Assembly (NCBI GenBank): GCA_015179125.1
Contig: WHVA01000591.1
Span: forward strand, 1 to 64,000
Direction of reading: 5' to 3'
DNA from: Gautieria morchelliformis
Lineage: Eukaryota > Basidiomycota > Agaricomycetes > Gomphales > Gomphaceae
Length of the DNA: 64,000 nt
The notes beneath the pieces are model-generated. The model had not been told where the DNA came from. It saw only the letters and a program-made list of their open reading frames with translations, and did not search any database. Positions 1 through 11,724 of the stretch are shown here, one piece after another; the stretch's first letter is position 1, and each line of letters opens with the position of its first letter. The translations under genes and the position numbers were made by a program.

Positions 1-1198
1 AGAAACGTTCTGCAGCGCCACCATCGCCTACAATCCGGAAAGAAACCATCCCTCCGAACGGAAAGTCACCAACGGTCTCCCCATCTGCCCGCTCCCATTC
101 GTCGACGAATTTCTTAGCGTGTGCGCTGAGCAGCTGCCGCGCAACCTTATTCCCTGGGTGCTCACGTAGCCCCGGGTATATAACCTCTTTGACGTGCTTG
201 TTCCGACGCAACGCGCGCGCTAGCTTTACGGCGTTTCGCCCATGCTCACGCATTCGGAGTGCGAGCGTCTTGGCACCCCGCATGGCGAGCCACGCGTCAA
301 ATGCGCCAGGGACGGCGCCGTGGGCGTTCTGAATGAACAAGAGCTTCTGGTATAGTGCATCGCTGTCACCACTTTGTGCTTTAGGGAAAATGAGGGCGCC
401 CATGAGAACATCCGAGTGTCCGTTGATATATTTTGTAAGTGAATGAAGGACGACGTCAGCATGAGTTGGTCCTGCAAGGGGCGAAATGTAGAAAGGTGAA
501 AGAAATGTGGAGTCCACGAGGATGAGCGGCCGGGTGGCCGCCGGGAAGGCACGGCGTATGAGGGCCGTAATATGGGGAATGTTGGGGAGGCGCAATGTGG
601 GGTTCGTAGGTGTCTCTATCCACACAAGCTGAACAGCATGCGTCAGTGATGAAGCCGATGCAAAAGAGAGAGCCCGGCGGCGTACCTTGGTATTCTCGCG
701 CACGGCTGCAACGACATCATCGTCACTGGTCATGTCAAAGTCCAGGAAGGTAACCTCGAGGCCCTGGAGCTGCGCTGCGACCTTGGACATGTAACGAAAT
801 GTTCCGCCATATACGTCATTGATGCTGAGGACGTGGGCTCCAGTGCCAAGAGACTGGAGAACACTGGCGGTGGCGGCGCTGCCAGATGCAAACGCGAGCG
901 CACGGCCGCCGTTGTCTTCAAGAGCTGCGAGCATGCGCTCAAGCGCTGCGCGGTTCGGGTTGGAAGAGCGAGTGTATTCGTAGCCCTTATGCACGCCAAC
1001 CTGGTCTTGCTTGTAGGTAGTGCTAAGATTTATAGCGGGGATGACTGCGCCAGTTTCGGTAGAGGGTTCAGAGCCTACGTGGATGGCTCGCGTGCTGAAT
1101 CCATCGCTGGGGTTCTGCGACGGGGAGGCAGTGACGTCACCGTCAAACCCATTCGTTGCTGGGTGTCCATTTACGCCATTGATAATATGGGGGGACAT
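1..1198 (-). CDS. CYS3: Cystathionine gamma-lyase, PLP-dependent (3' end outside window)
   Basis: Cys/Met-metabolism PLP enzyme that cleaves cystathionine to cysteine, 2-oxobutyrate and ammonia in cytosolic transsulfuration. Two exons are visible: 686-1198 (171 codons) and 1-628, which runs off the window; the 57-nt intron 629-685 (GTACGC...TTCAG) is phase 0 and joins ...ENTK to LVWIETPTNPT. The start at 1198 gives MSPHIINGVNGH, a short extension before the conserved core. Visible family marks are GYEYTRSSNPNR in the N-terminal part, the ALAFASGSAAT segment, and SLTKYINGHSDVLMG, whose lysine binds PLP. About 380 residues are present, so only a short C-terminus is missing. The sequence YINGHSD favours gamma-lyase, but a cystathionine gamma-synthase or O-acetylhomoserine sulfhydrylase cannot be fully excluded. 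Confidence 0.85.
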   Translation of the reverse strand, partial: MSPHIINGVNGHPATNGFDGDVTASPSQNPSDGFSTRAIHVGSEPSTETGAVIPAINLSTTYKQDQVGVHKGYEYTRSSNPNRAALERMLAALEDNGGRALAFASGSAATASVLQSLGTGAHVLSINDVYGGTFRYMSKVAAQLQGLEVTFLDFDMTSDDDVVAAVRENTKVRRRALSFASASSLTHAVQLVWIETPTNPTLRLPNIPHITALIRRAFPAATRPLILVDSTFLSPFYISPLAGPTHADVVLHSLTKYINGHSDVLMGALIFPKAQSGDSDALYQKLLFIQNAHGAVPGAFDAWLAMRGAKTLALRMREHGRNAVKLARALRRNKHVKEVIYPGLREHPGNKVARQLLSAHAKKFVDEWERADGETVGDFPFGGMVSFRIVGDGGAAERF

Positions 1199-1231
1199 GG
1201 TTAAACGAGAGATAAGTTAGAAAGGAGCGAA

Positions 1232-1241
1232 AGCGCCTTTT
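1232..1241 (-). promoter_or_regulatory. TATA-like box before the cystathionine lyase gene
   Basis: On the minus strand CTTATAAAAG lies about 35 bases upstream of the chosen ATG (1198). If used, the 5' leader would be very short. Position and sequence are seen; function is inferred. Confidence 0.35.
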
Positions 1242-2800
1242 ATAAGACGGCAGTAGGTAGAGCTGGAGCACGTCATCCATAAAATGAGCATATGACTTAC
1301 TAAGCCTCCCATGAAATACCGCCGGTGATTTAATAATTTCGCATACCATTACTCAGCCGAAGCAGGGAAAAATAACCAGTCAGTAAGGTCCGTGGATCAG
1401 TCATCTAGTCCGTAGCCGTAACTAAGTGTGGTTTCGTGAAATGACACGGAGAAGGCGCTTGCGTGCCCTATCCCCTGGTGTCTCAAACAGAGTGCCGCCT
1501 GCCGGTATGTCTTCCATGTCTTCCAAGCTTTTGCATGCTTGAAATGTGCCGGACGGAGACTGCTTAAACGTCTCTTGACGTACAGCCCTTCGAAGCAACA
1601 CAGAAGCAAAGCCTGGAATACCAAGTGCTTGGTAGCACAAGTCACTCACCCACTTCCCACCCTTGTGAGGCGACGAGCCTTTTACACAGCAGAAGCTATA
1701 TTCCATGTGATTTCTTGGTCCTTGGTCTCGAAAAATGTCTGCTTCCCTATTTACCCCGCATAAACATGTATGCATTTTGCTTAGGGGTTAACCTGCAAAG
1801 GTTGAAAAGATTCATGTCATGAGAAACACTTGGTTATTACTTCAGGGAACCTCAAAATATGTCACGGCTATTGGTGGTTCACGCGCACGGCAGCTTTTGC
1901 GCATGTGATGCTGTCGACAAGTAAAACACAGGAAGCAAAAGTAAATCTGGTGGACCACCCCAGCTCTGCAGCCTGCAAGCTAACCTTTCGCGTATGGCAT
2001 CGGTGCCTGCGGCACAAGTACACCGGTACATCGAGGTCAACTCACAAATGAAAACCCCGTAACCCGTGACGGTTCGTGTACTGAGAGTCCTCAGGCTTGA
2101 CTGTCGTTGAACTCAACTCCGAACCCACATTCACCACTTTTTCTTCAAGCTGGTCTCCCAGGCGCCCCGAGCGTCGAGACACATCCCTGACGACATTGAC
2201 ACTCATATTAAAGTCCAACTCATGAGTGAGTTCCGAAGTTCTATAGGCCTGTGCGACCCAGCATGGAAACCAAGCATGCATGATGTCCTATAATTGAAGG
2301 CTGTATCAGTCACGAAGCACGTGGCTAAAGGTGACGCACCCGTCTTAATCCCATTGAGAAGAACACAAGCAGCGGATCTGTCGAGGGTGTTGTTTGTTAA
2401 CTCACATCAATAATACTCTAATTCCACTGACAGATACTTTCCGCTAAGGGGATAAGGGTCATGAGGAGTTTTTCAGGCACGAAGAGGAAGACACCTGAGA
2501 AACTTTGACGAGAATGAGCGATGGGTGCATTATGCCTGAACCTCCACCTACATTGTCATGGCGAGTTGATACAAACAAAGGAGAACAAGTCGCCTGAGCA
2601 TGGAAAACGGCATGACCCCATGAACATTTGCTTGTCGCAAAATCCGACGATCCCGCCAGAAGGTTGCTACAAGAACGACTGCCCCCGCCGCCTGTCAATG
2701 CTGAAACACAAATCCAGTGGAAATGCTGACTGACCAGTCCATAAGAAATTGATGATTGTAATGACCAGGAACAGACATTTCACCACGATGTCAGCAGGCA
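1242..2800. other. Intergenic, no gene recognised
   Basis: Only short, overlapping open frames on both strands, none with recognisable motifs or consistent splice structure. No repeat or RNA gene was recognised. Confidence 0.5.
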
Positions 2801-2864
2801 GAGCTATATTATCGGATAAGCGGCGAGTGGGGAAGGGAAAGAGTTCGACCTATGTGCAAGATGT

Positions 2865-3523
2865 AGTAAATAACTCCCGAACTAGCATGAAAGTACACAC
2901 CACAGCGACGAGGCCCGATAGGTAAGGGGTCGCCACTAACTTGAATGCAAAGATCAAACAAGCCAAACGGAAACACATACAGATTGACGCTCACTATCAA
3001 TGTGCGAGCGTTTTCTTTTTGAGCTGACGGCCTAGAACGCCAAATCTTCATCTTCATCCATGTCTAAAAAAGGGATCAAAGAGGATCCTGGGGGTGATGA
3101 AGCGACTGCTAGCAGATCTCACGTGCAGAATTAGATTAAGGGTGGAAACCTGTGTGCTACAAATGGTTGTCAGAAGTGAAACAGGCTAGTAAAATATTCT
3201 ATACTCACCCCATCCACAACATATCTCTTAGCGCTGTTTGGAACACCGTGATATTCATATCGTCCTGGAAGGCGGGCGTAGCAAGTGCTGCTGTGTATCT
3301 TTTGCCGAAGTATATCAAACAGGTGGGGTAGGCCCGGTGAACCTTTTAGCACGTACACATATGACATATAGCATGCCCAAAGCAACCAAGTCCGGAGGAA
3401 GTTGACAAACACAGGATGACGCGATATACTCTCGCAAGCGTTGACAGTAAGCAGCAGCGCGGAGAGTGACAGCAACCCTAGGGAGAGTAAAACCAACGCG
3501 ATTATATTAAACACGTTGTTCAT
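2865..3523 (-). pseudogene. Fragment of a fungal multi-pass (7TM-like) membrane protein
   Basis: From an ATG at 3523 the minus strand reads MNNVFNIIALVLLSLGLLSL, a hydrophobic segment, then SRHPVFVNFLRTWLLW, which resembles the first two membrane helices of a basidiomycete 7TM receptor-like family. A strong donor (GTGAGTATAG) ends at 3208; further hydrophobic pieces follow on the same strand (VSTLNLILHV near 3130-3150 and LVATPYLSGLVAVVCTFMLV near 2880-2945), each flanked by plausible splice sites. After that a stop appears and I find no continuation, so the copy seems truncated to four or five helices. The exon borders are not fully resolved. It may instead be a real gene with a short C-terminus. 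Confidence 0.4.
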
Positions 3524-3849
3524 ACTAATGACGTTCGGTATGAGAAAGATGCGATGGGATAGGTGCGCCTGCAGTGAGTCTGACCGATAGCTGCGACGCG
3601 AGAGCGATGCGAGAATTGTTGAAATTGAAATAGATAGCTGTGTCTGGGGACGGGTCACTTGTGACATATCTATGAGAAAAGAAGCACGACAAGAATTCCA
3701 CAACAGCAACCGTGCCGAGAGAGAAGATATTTCTCGACAATGTCGGGGATCTGTGATGAGATGCGGTAACAGTGCCGTCGCCATGACCAACGTACACTTC
3801 TAGCCAGCTACTTCCCAGGTGGAAGGCTCCTCTGCTAATTACAAACATC

Positions 3850-4812
3850 AGAAGAGATCAGCTCAGTGCCGCATCAATTCGATGCGATCGTGATCTGATG
3901 GTTTTAATTTGGTGGTTTCTTCACAAACCGTTTCCAGTGTTGTGAAATGGAATCAGTAGCTTCCTCGCCTAGTCCTTTAAAAGTTCTTCCTCAACTGAGC
4001 TGCGTGTCAACTCGTTTCAATCAAACCGCATGACTAGACAGCACTGTCACTTTAATTCTCGAGCAGAATAGTAAACAAAGTTATACCTCGTACAGTACAC
4101 CCTAAAATTGATGTCTCAGCTTTGATTTGTCACGCAGACTTCCCGACGGCTGTGTATGAGCTTTGGCGATTAAATTGATTCGAAGGAACGAAGCTGCAAG
4201 TGCTTCTAAAGAGACTGACCTTCCTGGCGTCTATGTAGGCACCGGTGTAGGCACCGGTGTAGGCACAGAAACCCAGTTTGAGTTTGCCACCCTGTAGTAA
4301 TGTCAGCTCGGTGTTGATTCGACCGCTCAATGGCGACTACTTTCTGCGAGACGGCTTCGATCATTACCTACAACGACATGAGCGCTGTGCTAGCGCAAGT
4401 GGAAACTGGGATAGTCTTGAAGTCAGTCGTGGTTTCACGGATCCGTCTGTGCTCACCTGATCCCCTGGCTCATCCAAGGGCACTGATGTGGGAAATCGTG
4501 GGAAATCCGACACCTTTTCCCGGGAGTTCTCCGCGTATCTCTGCTTTCTTTCCGGGTACTGCCGGCAGTGCGGCCTGTAGTATGCATGAAAAAAATTGGC
4601 GATCGATGAAGCTTGAAGAGCAGTCACTCTACACTATATTGGCCAAGGTCGGTCGCAAACACTCAAAAGTTGAAGGAACGAGTAGCCAGTAAAAGTTACA
4701 TTCCACGACAACCCTAGATGGATAGATAGACATAGTTACGAAAGTCGACGCGCACAAATTAGTTAATAGCACACTCGATTCACTCCTTGTTCGTTCGGCT
4801 ACGCTGCGCCCC
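3850..4812. other. Intergenic, no gene recognised
   Basis: No convincing gene. Near 4230-4266 a 12-base unit (GTAGGCACCGGT) is repeated about two and a half times. Confidence 0.45.
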
Positions 4813-5644
4813 TTACCTCCTGCCTCTACCGTCAGTATCGGTGCTTGTCCTGGCGACACTCGCATCCCTGGACCGGCTCTCATCTCTGGACCGGCTCGTC
4901 TCGCGAATGTTGCCAACACCACCTCGCCCCGACGAGTGGGTCTGGTGCGCCTCGTGCGGGTGGGTTGCGACATCAATGCCAGGGGAGGGTGATGATGTGA
5001 GATTACCGGCGCCGCCGCGGCCAGAAGAGTGACTAGCCGGAAGTAAAATGTAAGTGGGCATAACAGCATGAAAAAAAAAAAAAAAAAAAAAAAAAAACAC
5101 GCACATGCCCTCCTTGACATGGTGCGCCCGACGCTCCTGCACCTCGAGTAGGTCCTGGCCGGCTGCGCCGCCGTGGACCATATTGCCCGCACCGCCTCTT
5201 CCCGAACTGTGCAAGGCATCTGGTGGACGAGAGGAAGACCTGGAGCGGGGCGTGACAATGTTGCCTAAGCCACCACGCCCAGATGAGTGTGGATGTTCGG
5301 CATCGCGCTCGGCAGCGTGTGCTACGACCTCACGCTCTACTGGGGTGGGTGTGCCGGCCCCGGGGTCGCGGGAAGGGGAACGAATGTTGCCCGCGCCGCC
5401 ACGGCCAGAATGGGTCACCTTTGGTGTTACTGCCATTTCGCGACCACGGGTGGGTGAGAAGTCGTCTGGCCCATCTCGGCGTGCATCACGAGATGTGCTG
5501 GTAGGGCGAATGTTACCAACGCCGCCACGGCCGGAAGATTGCTGGTCGTAAAGGTCAGTGAGGAGGAGCGTGGGTGCCAAGAAAACGCACAAAGGCTTGT
5601 CGTCCTCGAGAAAGAGATCTCTCTGGTTCTGTAGACATAGACAT
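4813..5644 (-). CDS. DUF3602 / Par32-like protein with SSGRGGxGNI repeats
   Basis: Three exons: 5591-5644, 5105-5541 and 4813-5032, with introns of 49 nt (5542-5590) and 72 nt (5033-5104); the lengths add to 711 nt, giving 236 residues. Translation starts MSMSTEPERSLSRGRQAF and then has six copies of the motif (S/H)SGRGG(A/V/L)GN(I/M/L), spaced by Ser/Arg/Asp-rich linkers, the hallmark of fungal DUF3602. The best known member, yeast Par32, is a phosphoprotein linked to TOR signalling and control of ammonium transporters; applying that role here is inference. No membrane segment or catalytic motif is seen. The second intron has a 27-base poly-T tract (sense strand) a few bases after the GTGCGTG donor. 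If that intron were retained, the reading frame would stay open and insert poly-Phe. Confidence 0.8.
5072..5097 (+). repeat. Long A homopolymer inside an intron
   Basis: About 27 consecutive A on the plus strand (poly-T in the sense of the DUF3602-like gene), lying between the donor at 5104 and the acceptor at 5033. It may serve as an exaggerated polypyrimidine tract, or be a neutral slippage tract. Confidence 0.9.
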
Positions 5645-5659
5645 CAGGGTTGAGAAGAG

Positions 5660-6719
5660 AAGAGAAGAGAAGCAGCCGCAAGATTTAGGCGATAGATAAG
5701 ATGATAAGGATAACCTTATCTCCCCAGCGCTCCCCAGCGCTCATTATAAAGACGCCACTCAGCGTACTGTATTTAAAAGATCGACCCACCATTTGACTTG
5801 GTCGTCTTCTCTTGACCCACCGTCGATGTCGTCGATGTCATTGAGATGCTCGACAGCATCCTGCCAAGCTTGGTGCTCAGCCCTATAAATGACTCGGAGA
5901 AAGACGCGCGGTCATGCGTTATTGATGGGGCCTTTTCGCACATCATCGGGAAGACTCTGCTAGAGGCGAGAAGATTTCAACAACCTTAAGTGAGAGCCAG
6001 TCTTTATTGAACAGATCACGAGTTGAGCTTTGCAGACGGCTCTTGCATGCATGCCTTAATACTGGCGTCATGCGACGTGATCACCTGCGCTCTAGGAACA
6101 GTAACAGGAGTCGTTCGGCCGCGCTCGGTCTATCCAATCGCCATCGACGCTTGCACCATTTTGCCCTTAAAGCACCCCTTTCTTGGGCGCCCCGCGACCG
6201 CGAATAAAGCATGGTATGGAGGCAATATCCTGTCGCCATACGGATTCCGGTGCGCCGGTGAGCGTATATGAGTACGTGCCTTCAGCTTCAACACGCGTGG
6301 GCTGTATCCGTACAGAATCCCTCTCTCCAAGCGGCAAGATACACTTCGGATATGCATTATGTAGGCTCCATGCTAATCTGTGAGTTTCCCTGCTCGCGGT
6401 CGATCCCTCATCCACTCCAGACCCTCGGCAACGACTAGAGAAAGGGCCGCGCCACACAGCAACACAATACGCAGGGAAATGTCGGCAAAAGGTGTCGGGT
6501 TTCCCATGATTCTCAGTTCCCGGTGCCCTTGCAAGGGAATCCACACAATAACGTGAGACATACGCATGTTGCCTGTCTGTCGCAATTGTCTTTAACTTTA
6601 ACGAATCCCCTAATTGTGGCTGTGACCAACGCTTTCGGATTCTTAGCATGTGACCTGGTCACCCTGTCTACTTCGTAATAGCGCTATTCTGAGGTGCGTA
6701 TCCAAAACATTATTTCCTG
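5660..6719. other. Intergenic, no gene recognised
   Basis: Contains a short direct duplication (CTCCCCAGCG twice near 5720-5740) and overlapping short open frames only. Nothing with motif support. Confidence 0.45.
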
Positions 6720-7979
6720 CTAACCCACCAGACCTCCAACGACGCTCGTGCGAAGCCATTCCTCATCTTTGTCATTCATATGCACAATATATTCCACTCC
6801 TTCCATGACGACCTGTCTGGTCAGCTTCATTTCTCCCCAGGAAACCCGAGGTGTCCACGCAATAAGATGTGCGCCGACATGCGCCGCCGCAACCAGCATC
6901 ACCTCCACCAAGTTCATGCCGCTATTACGAGCCTCGTTACGATATGCCTCTGCGAACGTCGACACGATATGATCGACGGACACCTCGGAGGATGGATAGA
7001 AGGTACGCATTTGCACCATCTCTGCCAGGAACTGCCCAACGTCCAGCCCGGCCAACCCGGGCTTTGCGAGTTCCCAATCAACAACGCCAACGTGCACGCC
7101 GTCGCTGGCGTCACGATCTGGGCCGAGTGTGACCAGCATATTTCCTGGCCAAAAATCGCCCATGGTAAGTACGTCGTCGCTGGTTTTGATACGCTCCTGC
7201 ATCTCCTTGGCGACGCTTGCGACTGCTGCGAGCTGCTTTGGCGGAAGGTCTAAGGGTGGTGTAAGGAGCACGCGGGCTTCAGGTGAAGGTGCCAGCGTCT
7301 CGACCAGCCGGCCATAGGTGATCGTCGCTGAGATATCGCGTGCCTGCTGGTTGGATGAAAATTCAGATTTGAGTTTTATACCAGGAGATTGGGAGGAGCT
7401 GTCACAGGTGAGAGACGCAGTATGGAGCCGTGCCAAGAAGGTTCCCAGCGAGTGCCCAATGGTACGAGAAACGGCAATGCTGGGCGGCGCCGTGCGCAGG
7501 AGCGACTTGAGGGTCCGCGACTCCTCGCCGTAATCAGAAATAATCACGACGCGATTTTGACGGTCTTCGTGGTATAAAGTAGGGAGTGAGATGCCAGGCG
7601 GTAGCGGTAGCGTTATTTCTGGCACCCGGATGAATGCCAATGCTTCGTATTCCTACCAAGTAGGGCGAGTGTGAGTGTCATGTTGCACCTTTGTTAGTTA
7701 TGCAATCGGTACCTGTCTTTCCACGTGAAGGGGAAAGGTAGAATTTTGCGCATGAGCCTCCACATGTTTCAGCACCATGGTATGGATCAGCCCTGGGTAT
7801 GCCTTGCGCCCCACGACAGACTCGCCGGAGTACGGCTCTTTCAATATGATGCGGTAGGTGTAATTTGATACACCTTCTGGGAATGGTATGACTTTGGAGG
7901 CGGCGAATGGCGTCTGAGACAGGTAACGTAATGTTCCTTCTGGAGTGGTAAGGTCCGGGTATGAATGAGACTCTGCCAT
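6720..7979 (-). CDS. APH-fold (aminoglycoside phosphotransferase-like) small-molecule kinase
   Basis: Two exons, 7713-7979 (89 codons) and 6720-7652, joined across a 60-nt phase-0 intron (7653-7712); 399 residues in all, starting MAESHSYPDL. The N-lobe has a glycine-containing ATP-loop region (EGVSNYTYRI) and the C-lobe has the APH signature GDFWPGNML, which carries the catalytic Asp and the Mg-binding Asn, followed by VVDWELAKPG, the equivalent of the DFG aspartate. Such fungal proteins phosphorylate small hydroxylated metabolites; the substrate is unknown. Methylthioribose kinase and choline kinase-like relatives share the fold, so it should not be read as antibiotic resistance. The gene lies head to tail with the glycosyltransferase that follows on the same strand, about 0.6 kb away, but no functional link is shown. 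Confidence 0.8.
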
Positions 7980-8613
7980 GGCTAGAGAGGTATGGATTTC
8001 TAGGGTTTGTGAACTTGAACGAACTAAGAGACTACTCTTTTTAAGTGACTAGGCTGCTGGGAGTGATATGATAGATCTGCGCGAGTCAGTGACTGTCAGT
8101 GTAAAGTACGGTACCGAGCATATCTTGCATGATTCACGGTTATGATTCACGATTCACTTCATGCCACATGGGGTGATTACGTAAGTCAACCTTGCCAAAA
8201 TTGACATATCAGCTCAGCATTGTGACATACACTACTCTGCTTGGAGCAAATGCAACACGTCCTGTACTTTGTATCAGAAGATTTGGTCAACAGGCTATGA
8301 CCCATGACATTCGCCCCAAGTTTTTAGCCTCAAGAACAACCGGGAAAGCAGTGGAAGGTGCAGAAAAAAAAAAAAAAAGAACAGCACTGGATTTAATAGG
8401 TGTGAGGGCAGAATTCTAACCCTATAAATTACTATTTTGTGCTCATCAGTCGAGTTCGGAAGATGTATACGGCAGTAATACACCGTGGGTGCGTGTCCAG
8501 GCTGATCTGGCTTCAATCTTAGGCGCTGTACCAGACTATTAACTGCAATCGCGTCGCTTCCATTGAGCCCCGTGTATGAATCTATCATCCATGGTTTGAT
8601 ATCCGTAATATTC

Positions 8614-10758
8614 TCAATCATTTTGTGAAATGTCAGCCAGGAATCTCCTCAGGTTGGTCAGTGCCTCCCCGCTCTCCTCCCACTCCTTCCTCCACTTGTA
8701 CCGCATCGACTCCGCATTGCATCTCTTTCGCGCGCCCTCAGGTCCGCGTGCCTGCTGGAGTATGTTGCGTGCCTCAGCCATAACGGCTTCCATAGTACCG
8801 GTAGGCTGCACTCCGCGACAGAGGGGCTTGGCTCCGCGAACTTCAATCAGTTCAAACGCCACGTCGAGGTTGAGCGCAAGATGTGCAGCATTTCCTGGCT
8901 GATCAGCGTCGAGCGGCCACGCGATCCTGGAGATGAGGACATGTAAGTCATAATAAGGCCCAACAATGAACGCGAACGCACATTGGCACCCCTTGTGCCA
9001 ATGCCTCCGTGACACTGTTCTGCCCACAGTGTGTCAGGAACCACCCAGTAGCCTGAGAGAAAGTAAGTCAGTGTATCTATGGTTCATGCTATGGTTCATG
9101 ACACCAGGTTCTCACGGGATGGTTCAAGATGGTCTGTTGAGGAGACCATTTCGCGAGAAGCCCAATTCCGGATTGATTGACCTTTTCAGCATACCCTGCC
9201 GGTATGACAGCTTTTGGCGAGGCATGAGAAAATATCTGAAATCCGGGTCAATACATTCTGAAGAGCTAAAGCGCATAGGTGGCACTTACGAAAGGGAAGC
9301 CAAGCTCTAAAAGTGCATCCAATAGGGCCCATACACGTTCATCCCTCTTGGGCCAGCAGAAGCTTCCGAAGGAGACCTTAATGTGAAGGAGGGTCATGGT
9401 TTGCAACATTTCTCGATGAGGTGTGACTCACGTAAATGACAGATCGCGCGCCATGGCTTTCGAGCATGTTATCAAGGAAATTTCGGAACTCTGCACCATT
9501 CTTCGAAGATAGCCCTTCCATTTGCTTTGCTACGTCGGACAACCCGGTATCTCCGAAGCCAGGAGGAACCAACGGTCCAATAGCGTATACCGGTCTATTT
9601 GTCTCCCCGAGCCACGTACGCATTGCCTCGAGGCTCTTTGCTTCGTACGTCGCACTTGATACCGATACAAACCCGTCACATTCACAAGCAAACCTTCGTA
9701 AGGAGAAGATCAGCTGAAAGCTCAAAGCGTCATCTCGCACAGCTGGAAGAGGTGCGCACTTGTATGCGGAACTATACAATTCATTTACATCAAGTCCCGG
9801 CGTGAGTGTGCGCTAATGGAAGTTTAACACCATCAGTACAGACTTAGTGGGTGTCTGCGGACCATACCCCCTGGGGAACCCATTCATAGTCGTACATTGC
9901 GGGCAATCCAGGCACATTCACCAGGTTGCCGTTTGATGGATTATATAACTAAAAGAGCCGAAATTCCAGTGTCAACTCTGCCAGAACGAAGGCTGCTTAC
10001 TTCATTAACGATATCCTCTAATTTTCTCCCAGTGGCCTCAGCCTGCATGCGAGCCTTCGCTGGCACATCCCCAAACCCTCCAAATATCTCGGGACCCATC
10101 ATGAAGAGCGTGAAAGAGGCGTAAGTGGAACCCCAAGCGAAGACAGGGATGCTCCTTCCGGTCACAGAGCGGATGTGCTGTAAAATGGGAAGGAGGAAAA
10201 ACTAGAAGCTCGAAGTGAGTCACATTGTGGTCATGTAAGTATTGAAGTTCTTACGTCAAGAACCACGGTCGTTGGTTTCCGAATCGCCTCGAAGATACGG
10301 TTGGTCTCGAGACACCGGACAGGTTTACAATTCACCAGCTTATCGTAATAATCTGGAAACTCTTGAGAAACCATAGGCACCAACGCTAAACCGTCGATGC
10401 CTCCTCGATCATACATATTGACGAGTCTACCGAACGGTCAGATAAGAGTGATCAAGAAACGCGCTGGACCAGCTACCTGATATTGGCTTTAGCCCTAGCC
10501 ATCTCCTCGCTATCCGAGAAGTGTCTACTTATCTCGCGGTCCATTCGTTGACCGTATTCTCCAACGATCAGGAAAGTGATAACAACATCGGAGCGCTCTT
10601 TTACAATCTTGGCTGCAAATGCGCAGAGTGGCCGGAGGTGTCCTATAGCAGCAGTAATGAGACCAACACGTTCTTCGCTTCGAACTTTTACTAAACCCAC
10701 CCCAGCCAGGCATGCATGTCAGCAGAATATGCCCAGAGACAATGGGTGGCGCTCTCAT
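8614..10758 (-). CDS. UDP-glycosyltransferase (family GT1), 11 exons
   Basis: Exons by inspection, 5' to 3': 10701-10758, 10477-10642, 10255-10426, 10001-10201, 9868-9948, 9760-9812, 9432-9693, 9290-9376, 9116-9235, 8982-9052, 8614-8926. The introns are 50-66 nt GT-AG, and the exons add to 1584 nt, that is 527 residues plus stop. The N-terminus (HILLTCMPGWGHLRPL) is the acceptor-side Rossmann start with its conserved His. The C-terminal half has SVIYVSFGSFCWP and the nucleotide-sugar signature WSPQQTILNHP...GWFLTHCGQNS...GVPMIAWPLDADQ. It would transfer a sugar from a UDP-sugar to a small lipophilic acceptor in the cytosol; donor and acceptor are unknown. The least certain border is the intron 9694-9759, since that stretch is also open in frame. 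Confidence 0.85.
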
Positions 10759-10869
10759 GGTATAGTAATTTGGTGCGTGGAATGGAGGGGGAACGGATGG
10801 ATTAATTGGCACTATATGTTGCCAATATATATTATCCGCGAGCTATGGAGACTTACGTGGCAGCCATAG

Positions 10870-11141
10870 ACACATTTCGAAATGATCACATTCAATAAAC
10901 CGCTAATTCAAAACCATACATAGCGGACCTACTTCTCCGCATATACAAACTGTATATACCGTATGCATTGCCGCGATAGTGTCATTATTGTTCTACGAAT
11001 ATATAAACTGTATATACTTATATATTGCCGCGATACAGTCTATACTGTATATGCAGTATATACATTGCCGCACGACACAGTGGTTGGGCTGCCTCGCCAT
11101 CAGTCACAGAACCGCTTGTGATTATGGAGATACGTAAACTT
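10870..11141. repeat. AT-rich direct repeats (TATATAC-type)
   Basis: Two or three loose copies of a roughly 60-base unit that includes ATATACAAACTGTATATAC and ATTGCCGCGATA (about 10935-11075). Probably a decayed simple or tandem repeat; no gene is seen. Confidence 0.5.
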
Positions 11142-11681
11142 TAAAGTCTGAATATGCCTGACGAATACTCATCCAAGCATGTCATCCCAGCAGCGTAAAC
11201 GTCCTAATCTAGCCATTGGAACTCGCATTATAGCCAGTTGATTAGAAACACACTGCCGGATCCTCTGCCAATGGGTCGTGTTTGTAATCAATATGGAAAT
11301 CATCCCAAGGAGGGTAAAATCTGATCGGACCGTAGCGGCATGCGCATCATCCTGACGGTCGCCTCGCAATTGCATGAATGTTGTCTTCAGTAAGGAGCAG
11401 AATAACAGCTTCAATTAAAGTCTGAACATTCCTGACGAATACGCATCCAAGCATGTCATCCCAGCAGCGTAAACGTCTTAATCTAGCCATGGGCACTCCA
11501 GAAGCCAGTTGATTAAAAGCCGGATCCGCTGCCAATTTGGGGTCGAGTTTGTAATTAGTATGAAAATCATCCCAATTAAGAAGGGTAAAGTCTGATTGGT
11601 CCGTGGCGGCATGCGCATCAACCCTGACGGTCTCCTCGCAGTTAAATGTTGTCTTCAGTAAGGAGCAGGTAACAGCTTCAA
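11142..11681. repeat. Two tandem copies of a ~270-bp unit
   Basis: Unit 1 (11142-11416) and unit 2 (11417-11681) align almost throughout: both start AAGTCTGAA, contain GCATGTCATCCCAGCAGCGTAAACGT (quoted in part: CATCCCAGCAGCG) and end GTCTTCAGTAAGGAGCAG followed by AACAGCTTCAA. The offset is 275 bases. On the minus strand unit 2 keeps a long open frame (LNWDDFHTNYKLDPKLAADP) that unit 1 has partly lost, so the source may have been coding. Confidence 0.75.
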
Positions 11682-11724
11682 GACTCCCGAAGCTGTTATA
11701 TATCTGCCTCTTACTGAAGACACA
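11645..11724. repeat. Inverted repeat at the end of the tandem unit
   Basis: The unit end (GTCTTCAGTAAGGAGCAG...AACAGCTTC, 11648-11679) is followed at once by its reverse complement (GAAGCTGTTATATATCTGCC...TACTGAAGAC, about 11689-11721). This makes an imperfect hairpin of about 32 bases per arm. Confidence 0.7.

Noticed and set aside
3525-3848. 107-residue minus-strand frame upstream of the 7TM-like fragment
   Set aside because: No motif, low-quality composition, and it overlaps another frame; likely chance.
6720-7979. Antibiotic resistance gene (aminoglycoside phosphotransferase)
   Set aside because: Only the fold is shared; the gene has a fungal intron, and such APH-fold kinases are common in fungal genomes with other substrates.
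10869-11060. TATATAC-rich stretch as a replication origin or centromere-like sequence
   Set aside because: It is short and has no other supporting signal; it looks like a local simple repeat.
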